Positions 48,076 through 51,652 of a stretch of DNA of 51,652 bases are shown in pieces. Under the pieces are notes generated by a model, which saw nothing but the letters and a program-made list of their open reading frames with translations, did no database searches and had not been told where the DNA came from. Positions within the stretch are counted from its first letter, which is position 1; the number at the start of each line of letters is the position of its first letter. The DNA lies in assembly GCA_027491415.1 (NCBI GenBank), contig JAOZFH010000002.1:1-51652 (forward strand), given 5' to 3'. This stretch comes from Thermoproteota archaeon (GTDB lineage Archaea; Korarchaeota; Korarchaeia; Korarchaeales; Korarchaeaceae). The position numbers were made by a program, and so were the translations under genes.

Positions 48076-49134
48076 GTGCCAGAGATTCCCAGCGCCTACT
48101 CGAGTCTCAAGCGCGCGGCGCGGGTCTATGAAAACTTGGCTCGGTCCCCGAGATTCCTTAACTACACCACCATCATAGACCTCGCCCTCGAGTCCCCCCG
48201 ACCCATCACTGCGAAGGCCATCCAGAGGGAGTTGGACTTCAGGTTCGTCCAGCTGGCCTACTACTACGCCAATAGGCTCGTGGAGCTTGGCCTCCTCAAG
48301 AAGATAAGGCGCGGGGGCAGGGTCTACTACGCACCCACGGACCTCGCCAGGGACTTCGTTAGGCTTGCCGAATTAAAGGCCTCGGCGGGACCGAGGGGGA
48401 CCGAGCCCTGGCTCCGTCGCAGGCCGCGGACCAATTTCCTCCGCCCACGGACCGAGGGGGACCGAGAGGTTGGGGTCAGGACGAGACTTCACGCCGCCAA
48501 GGCCAAGTTCCGCATAATCCAGCGTGGCTCCGATCTCCCCTTCCCCAGGAAGGTCACGAGGATGAGGAACTGGACCCAGGTGACCTACTTCGTCCCCTTC
48601 GAGTCTGGCCGGGTGTCGGTGCAGGTCAACACGCGCCAGGTCGTGGTGGATGTGCCCAGACCCGACAGGCCCCTGCCGCCGGAGGGGTTCAAGGAGTGGG
48701 TCCTGCGCGTGGTGGAGCACGTCCGGGGAGTGCTCGCCGACTGCGGCTGGGAGCTTGAGTTCGTGGGGACCACGGCCGAGGTCGGCGTGAAGGACCCGGT
48801 AGCCAGCCTCGTCGCCAAGGGGGGCATGGTGATCAGGGACACAGTCGGCGCCATGGACGACTCCCCGGGAGGGGGAGAGGGCGAGTTCGACATCTACGAC
48901 GATCCGCTGAACCCCGAGCGGGTCAAGAGGTACATGCTGACCGTCACCGAGATCCTGCCCCGCGGGTATCAGGAGATACTGCACAGGCTGGAGGGGCTGG
49001 AGAAGAGGGTCGACGTGGTCGTAGCGAGCATGAACAAGATCGCGGGGATCTTCGAGAGGCTGCTGCCGCCAGCACAGTCTCAGAGGCAGGGAGGGACGCC
49101 GCAGCTGCCCGAGTACCCCGACTTCGGCTACTGA
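48076..49134 (+). CDS. Winged-helix DNA-binding protein with C-terminal coiled coil (element gene 9)
   Basis: 352 residues from GTG 48076, directly after the previous stop. Residues about 25-95 form a winged helix: TTIIDLALESPRPITAKAIQ, FRFVQLAYYYANRLVELGLL and RRGGRVYYAPTDLARDF. A basic linker and a beta-rich middle (VTYFVPFESGRVSVQVNTRQ) follow, then a segment DPVASLVAKGGMVIRDTVGA and MDDSPGGGEGEFDIYDD, which I have the impression occurs in other archaeal virus/plasmid DNA-binding proteins. The C-terminus is a coiled coil (HRLEGLEKRVDVVVASMNKI). The largest gene of the array; it may be a regulator, initiator or partition-type protein. Confidence 0.65.
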   Translation: MPEIPSAYSSLKRAARVYENLARSPRFLNYTTIIDLALESPRPITAKAIQRELDFRFVQLAYYYANRLVELGLLKKIRRGGRVYYAPTDLARDFVRLAELKASAGPRGTEPWLRRRPRTNFLRPRTEGDREVGVRTRLHAAKAKFRIIQRGSDLPFPRKVTRMRNWTQVTYFVPFESGRVSVQVNTRQVVVDVPRPDRPLPPEGFKEWVLRVVEHVRGVLADCGWELEFVGTTAEVGVKDPVASLVAKGGMVIRDTVGAMDDSPGGGEGEFDIYDDPLNPERVKRYMLTVTEILPRGYQEILHRLEGLEKRVDVVVASMNKIAGIFERLLPPAQSQRQGGTPQLPEYPDFGY

Positions 49135-49144
49135 GGTGGTGGCC

Positions 49145-49444
49145 ATGGTGGCCATGGTCCGCAGGAACCCGAGGGGGTATGATGACATCATAGAGATCCT
49201 GCTTCAGCTCGGCATCAGGAGCCGCGAGCGAAGGAGAAAGATGGCGTACATGATCGAGTACCTCAGTCAGATTCACGGCAACATCCTCTCGAAGGACTTC
49301 GAGGCAATCGCTGACTTGGCGCTGAGGCAGGGCTACGACCTAAAGTCCGTGGCTGACCTACTTCGGGCCGTCGCAGCCCTGAGATGTGGCAGGCTTCCAC
49401 GAAGGGTCTCCGTGGACTTCGGGAAGGTGAGGGTCCAGTGGTAG
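49145..49444 (+). CDS. Small basic helical protein (element gene 10)
   Basis: 99 residues from ATG 49145; another ATG is at 49154 because GTGGCCATG is duplicated in tandem at the start. GAGGTGG at 49134-49140 favours 49145. Helical and basic: YDDIIEILLQLGIRSRERRR, YMIEYLSQIHGN, FEAIADLALRQGYDLKSVAD. Not recognised; possibly a DNA-binding helical protein. The stop overlaps the next gene's GTG region. Confidence 0.55.
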   Translation: MVAMVRRNPRGYDDIIEILLQLGIRSRERRRKMAYMIEYLSQIHGNILSKDFEAIADLALRQGYDLKSVADLLRAVAALRCGRLPRRVSVDFGKVRVQW

Positions 49445-49719
49445 CTGCCTTCACACCCCTGACCCAGTACCTCGACGATCCTAGAGAGGTATTCAAGCTC
49501 AGAGAGGAGCAGGAGAGGCGCAAGACCGTAAAGGAGAAGATCCTAGAGATACTCCTCGACGGGAAGCCGCACAGCAATAGGGACTTGGTGAAGGTCACAC
49601 ACAGGTTTAGCGCCAGAATCAAGGACCTCCGAGATGAGGGCTGGATCATTCTCTCTTGGCGCGACGAGGAGGACCCCGCCACCTGGTGGTACCAGCTAGT
49701 GGGGAGGGATTCAAAGTGA
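49438..49719 (+). CDS. Small winged-helix protein (element gene 11)
   Basis: 93 residues from GTG 49438 overlapping the previous stop. After a polar lead, VKEKILEILLDGKPHSNRDLVKVTHRFSARIKDLRDEGWIILSWRDEEDPATWWYQLV (outline, residues about 33-90) matches the phage-type winged helix with the recognition helix in HRFSARIKDLRDEG and a Trp-rich wing. Probably a transcriptional regulator of the element. The stop overlaps the next start (GTGA). Confidence 0.7.
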   Translation: MVAAFTPLTQYLDDPREVFKLREEQERRKTVKEKILEILLDGKPHSNRDLVKVTHRFSARIKDLRDEGWIILSWRDEEDPATWWYQLVGRDSK

Positions 49720-50015
49720 ACTACGTCGTAGTCTTCGAGACCGTCAGGACAGAGGAGGAGATCGCTGAGATCTGCGCCCGGAACTTCCCCGACGCCAGGT
49801 GCCTCCGCTGTCCGATGTTCAACACTCCCCAGTGCCCAGCAGAGTTCGTCAACAGGTACTGCCGCACCTGCAGGCACTCTAGGCCCGTCAGCTTCGTCCA
49901 CCCTCTGTTCTCCTCCTCTGAGGACTGCCTATGGTGCGTCAAGAGGGGCAGGGTCGTCAGGCCAGATGACATTTGCCTAGGCTGGCAGAGGAGGGAGGTG
50001 ATGGTCCGTGGTTAG
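49716..50015 (+). CDS. Nine-cysteine protein immediately upstream of the radical SAM gene (element gene 12)
   Basis: 99 residues from GTG 49716, which overlaps the previous stop and is preferred over an upstream frame start at 49656. After VVVFETVRTEEEIAEICARN, nine cysteines occur as IC, RCLRC, QC, YCRTC, DCLWC and IC, spaced like two zinc or iron-sulfur sites. No family was recognised. Eight bases overlap the radical SAM gene, so the two are made together; a role as cluster-binding or substrate-carrying partner of that enzyme is inference. Confidence 0.6.
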   Translation: MNYVVVFETVRTEEEIAEICARNFPDARCLRCPMFNTPQCPAEFVNRYCRTCRHSRPVSFVHPLFSSSEDCLWCVKRGRVVRPDDICLGWQRREVMVRG

Positions 50016-50796
50016 GATAACCCCGAGCAGGATCGAGTACTTGGCCCACGGCCTGAACTTCGCCAGCTTCTGCACATCGTCCTGCGTCTACTGCTACATG
50101 AACCGCTTCCGCAGGGTGAATCTCGGGCGCGGGAAGCCAGTCGACGAGGACTTAGAGGAACTCGCCAGGCAGCTGGAAACCTTCACGCCCAAGGGGGACA
50201 TCATGATGTCCACGTCCAACGACCCCTTCACGGCTGGCTACTCCCTGGCCAACAGGATTCTCTCCCTTGTGGTCTCAAAGCTCGACGATCTGCGCTCGAG
50301 GGCTGGCGCGGACTTCAACCTCCGGGTTCTGAGCAAGAAGGGGGTCTGGAGGAACCCCATCACCCGCGAGCCCCTCCCCAACCACTCCCTCCTTCTCTTC
50401 GGCCAGACCGTGACCACGCTGAACGACTCCGTGCGCCAGGTCCTGGAGCCCGGCGCCGCGCCAGTCGACGGGAGGATAGAGGCCCTTCGGCAGGCTAGGC
50501 AGGCTGGCTTCCGGGTCTGGCTCAGCGTCGAGCCCGTCTTCGAGGGCATGGACCTCCTGAGGTTGTGCGAGTTGGTGGAGCCTGAGGAGGTCTGGGTCGG
50601 GAAGCTGAACCACTACTCGAGCCAGTTCGCCCTACCGCCTGAGGAGATCCACAGGCAGGTGGAGGAGGCTAGGGCCTCCGGATTCGTGGTGAGGGAGAAG
50701 CGGGAACTCAGGGAGGCATTAAAGATCGAGGAGGAGCGAAAACTCGTCGGTCTAGAGACGTACCTAGTGGAGGCTGGAGCCCAATGCCGGTCCTGA
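50008..50796 (+). CDS. Small radical SAM protein, SPL/DUF5131-like (element gene 13)
   Basis: 262 residues from GTG 50008. The cluster motif CTSSCVYCY (C-x3-C-x2-C) lies near residues 22-30 in LNFASFCTSSCVYCYMNRF, followed by IMMSTSNDPFTAGY, RVLSKKGVW, LLFGQTVTTLND and RVWLSVEPVFEGMDLL, the order seen in SPL-like and phage DUF5131 proteins. The C-terminal part is helical. It carries one more Cys near the end and no extra cluster motif. Substrate unknown. A second, larger SPL-like enzyme lies at 42716-43621 outside the element. It overlaps the next gene by 13 bp. Confidence 0.8.
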   Translation: MVRITPSRIEYLAHGLNFASFCTSSCVYCYMNRFRRVNLGRGKPVDEDLEELARQLETFTPKGDIMMSTSNDPFTAGYSLANRILSLVVSKLDDLRSRAGADFNLRVLSKKGVWRNPITREPLPNHSLLLFGQTVTTLNDSVRQVLEPGAAPVDGRIEALRQARQAGFRVWLSVEPVFEGMDLLRLCELVEPEEVWVGKLNHYSSQFALPPEEIHRQVEEARASGFVVREKRELREALKIEEERKLVGLETYLVEAGAQCRS

Positions 50797-51236
50797 GCGT
50801 CAAGGTCTCCGACGACTACGCCAAGAGGGTCAGGGAGTTCGCCAAGTCCAGGGGTATATCCGTCGCCAAGCTGATCAGAGAGGCCCTCGACTCCTATATG
50901 GCTGAGCAGGCCAACTCCCACGAGTCTACCCAGGTAGACCTGACGCAGAGGAGCGATCCCGTTCTCTTGCTCCTCAGCTACGCTTTGGCTCAGCTGGCGA
51001 GTGCGAGAGGGGTAGACCTCCCCAGGGTTCCCGTGGTCGACCCATCGACCCTGCTGGGGCGGGCCGCAGTCGGGGAGGCTCCTTCTTTCGCCTCAGGTGG
51101 GAAGCCTAAGGCGCCTCGGGAGCCCCTTCTGCCCCAGCCTGATCCTGGCCAGGTGTCCATGGACCTCATCGAGGAGTTCGCCCGGGACAACCCCTGGGCA
51201 GAGGTCCTATCAAGGAAAGGAGGCGGGAAGAGTTGA
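50784..51236 (+). CDS. Ribbon-helix-helix DNA-binding protein (element gene 14)
   Basis: 150 residues from ATG 50784. The N-terminal 45 residues form a classical RHH: VLSVKVSDDYAKRVREFA and GISVAKLIREALDSYMAEQ. A longer, less ordered Pro/Ser-rich region follows, then a short helix MDLIEEFARDNPWAEVL. Probably the repressor for the recombinase or the operon; its own end overlaps the recombinase TTG (TTGA) and abuts an 18-bp palindrome. Confidence 0.75.
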   Translation: MPVLSVKVSDDYAKRVREFAKSRGISVAKLIREALDSYMAEQANSHESTQVDLTQRSDPVLLLLSYALAQLASARGVDLPRVPVVDPSTLLGRAAVGEAPSFASGGKPKAPREPLLPQPDPGQVSMDLIEEFARDNPWAEVLSRKGGGKS

Positions 51237-51652
51237 CTGTTACGCGCGTAACAGATCTGGAGGCCTTCAGATCTTGGCTGTACGCCAGCAACCTCAGGCC
51301 CGGGACGGTCAAGAAGTACCTAATGTGGGTAAAGCGCTGGCTAGAGAGTGGCAAATCTGCGGTGGACTTCTTAGCGAGTATAGAGAACCCACGCACCAGG
51401 CAGGTGGCGAGGTCGGCGATAACTAGGTACGCTAGATACGCCAGCCTGCGCGTGGAACTTCCATCTGTCAGAACCCCGAAGAGACGCCTCCCACGCTATC
51501 TAGAACCCGATGAGGTACAGAAGCTGATTGCTGCGGCGGACAGCGACCTCCAGAGGCTCGCTATGGGACTTATGTACTACGCTGGCCTGCGGGTGTCGGA
51601 GGCCTGCTCACTACGGTGGGATGATGTGGACTTGGAGACCTCGGCCCTGAGG
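51233..51652 (+). CDS. Tyrosine recombinase/integrase (3' end outside window)
   Basis: 140 codons visible from a TTG at 51233 that overlaps the RHH gene's stop. SAM-like core-binding domain: LEAFRSWLYASNLRPGTVKK, YLMWVKRWLE and RQVARSAITRYARYASL. The catalytic domain begins with LPRYLEPDEVQKLIAAADSD and MYYAGLRVSEACSLRWDDVD, where Arg in AGLRVSEA is catalytic residue RI. The remaining R, H and Tyr motifs lie beyond the window. It resembles XerA-type and archaeal-virus integrases. Integration site and partner repeats cannot be seen. Confidence 0.9.
   Translation, partial: MTVTRVTDLEAFRSWLYASNLRPGTVKKYLMWVKRWLESGKSAVDFLASIENPRTRQVARSAITRYARYASLRVELPSVRTPKRRLPRYLEPDEVQKLIAAADSDLQRLAMGLMYYAGLRVSEACSLRWDDVDLETSALR
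51237..51254. repeat. 18-bp perfect palindrome at the integrase start
   Basis: CTGTTACGCGCGTAACAG is its own reverse complement and begins 4 bp after the first base of the integrase TTG codon, covering codons 2-7. It is a good size for a dimeric operator, such as one bound by the RHH protein encoded just upstream, or for a recombinase core site. Confidence 0.65.

Larger units (their letters stand above)
45674..51652 (+). mobile_element. Putative integrated virus or plasmid-like element (right end outside window)
   Basis: About fifteen genes lie on one strand without a gap over 25 bp, nearly all with stop-start overlaps (ATGA, GTGA, TTGA). They are short, mostly unrecognised, and include zinc-ribbon, Cys-rich, winged-helix and ribbon-helix-helix proteins, a small radical SAM enzyme and a terminal tyrosine recombinase. 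That mixture, after a zone of decayed genes, is typical of archaeal integrated elements. No capsid, portal, terminase, replicase or conjugation protein was recognised, so virus versus plasmid is open. The left end is placed at the first gene of the array; no direct repeats or tRNA target were seen. Confidence 0.55.

Noticed and set aside
1-51652. CRISPR array
   Set aside because: No regularly spaced direct repeats of 24-37 bp and no cas gene.

Overview
The window is archaeal chromosome, GC-rich by eye, with heavy use of AGG/AGA arginine and ATA isoleucine codons. Starts are a mix of ATG, GTG and TTG. First genes of units are often leaderless, with a TATA-like box about 21-35 bp upstream of the start codon; internal operon genes have GGAGG/GGTG ribosome sites or stop-start overlaps. 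Archaeal marker genes agree: a geranylgeranyl-reductase-type lipid enzyme, AMP phosphorylase, an AlaX editing protein, an archaeal-type winged-helix regulator and an Nre remnant. The lineage is probably a thermophilic TACK-type (Thermoproteota or Korarchaeota-like) peptide-using heterotroph, but the sequence alone does not settle it. No rRNA, tRNA or CRISPR array was recognised.

Layout. 0-2.8 kb: the 3' end of a membrane-anchored extracytoplasmic protein, a TorD-type chaperone, and a coupled pair of unknown paralogue-like proteins. 2.8-4.7 kb: FAD-dependent lipid reductase and a thymidylate kinase-like protein whose P-loop lysine is replaced by leucine. 4.9-10.6 kb: a complete Dpp/Opp-type oligopeptide ABC transporter (SBP, two permeases, two ATPases). 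10.6-14.4 kb: a DUF711 protein, a 0.9-kb gene-free region rich in inverted repeats, AMP phosphorylase, and a twice-frameshifted remnant of an Nre C-terminal domain. 14.4-20.7 kb: HtpX protease, a secreted transglutaminase-like protein, a class II glutamine amidotransferase, a YjbQ/UPF0047 protein, AlaX, and two membrane proteins. 20.8-30.2 kb: an Fe3+/AEP-type ABC transporter with a fused double permease, a membrane-anchored GATase-like protein, and two secreted metallophosphoesterases. 30.3-35.1 kb: a complete Liv-type branched-chain amino-acid transporter. 35.1-37.8 kb: housekeeping genes (YbjQ, OsmC, HAD, HD).

37.9-45.4 kb is a surface-protein and gene-decay zone. It holds a beta-propeller surface protein interrupted by an in-frame TAA, a DNRLRE-type secreted protein, a methyltransferase with two frameshifts, an SPL-like radical SAM protein, a membrane protein paired with a winged-helix regulator, and a heavily degraded MFS transporter. 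The long genes elsewhere are intact, so the lesions cluster.

45.7-51.65 kb (window end) is a compact one-strand array of about fifteen short genes with 1-14 bp overlaps or tiny gaps, ending in a tyrosine recombinase cut by the window edge. It encodes zinc-ribbon and Cys-rich proteins, two winged-helix proteins, a ribbon-helix-helix protein and a small SPL/DUF5131-like radical SAM enzyme directly downstream of a nine-cysteine protein. I read this as an integrated virus or plasmid-like element, mostly of unrecognised genes, and it is the best candidate here for undescribed biology. Its left boundary is unproven and its right end lies outside the window.
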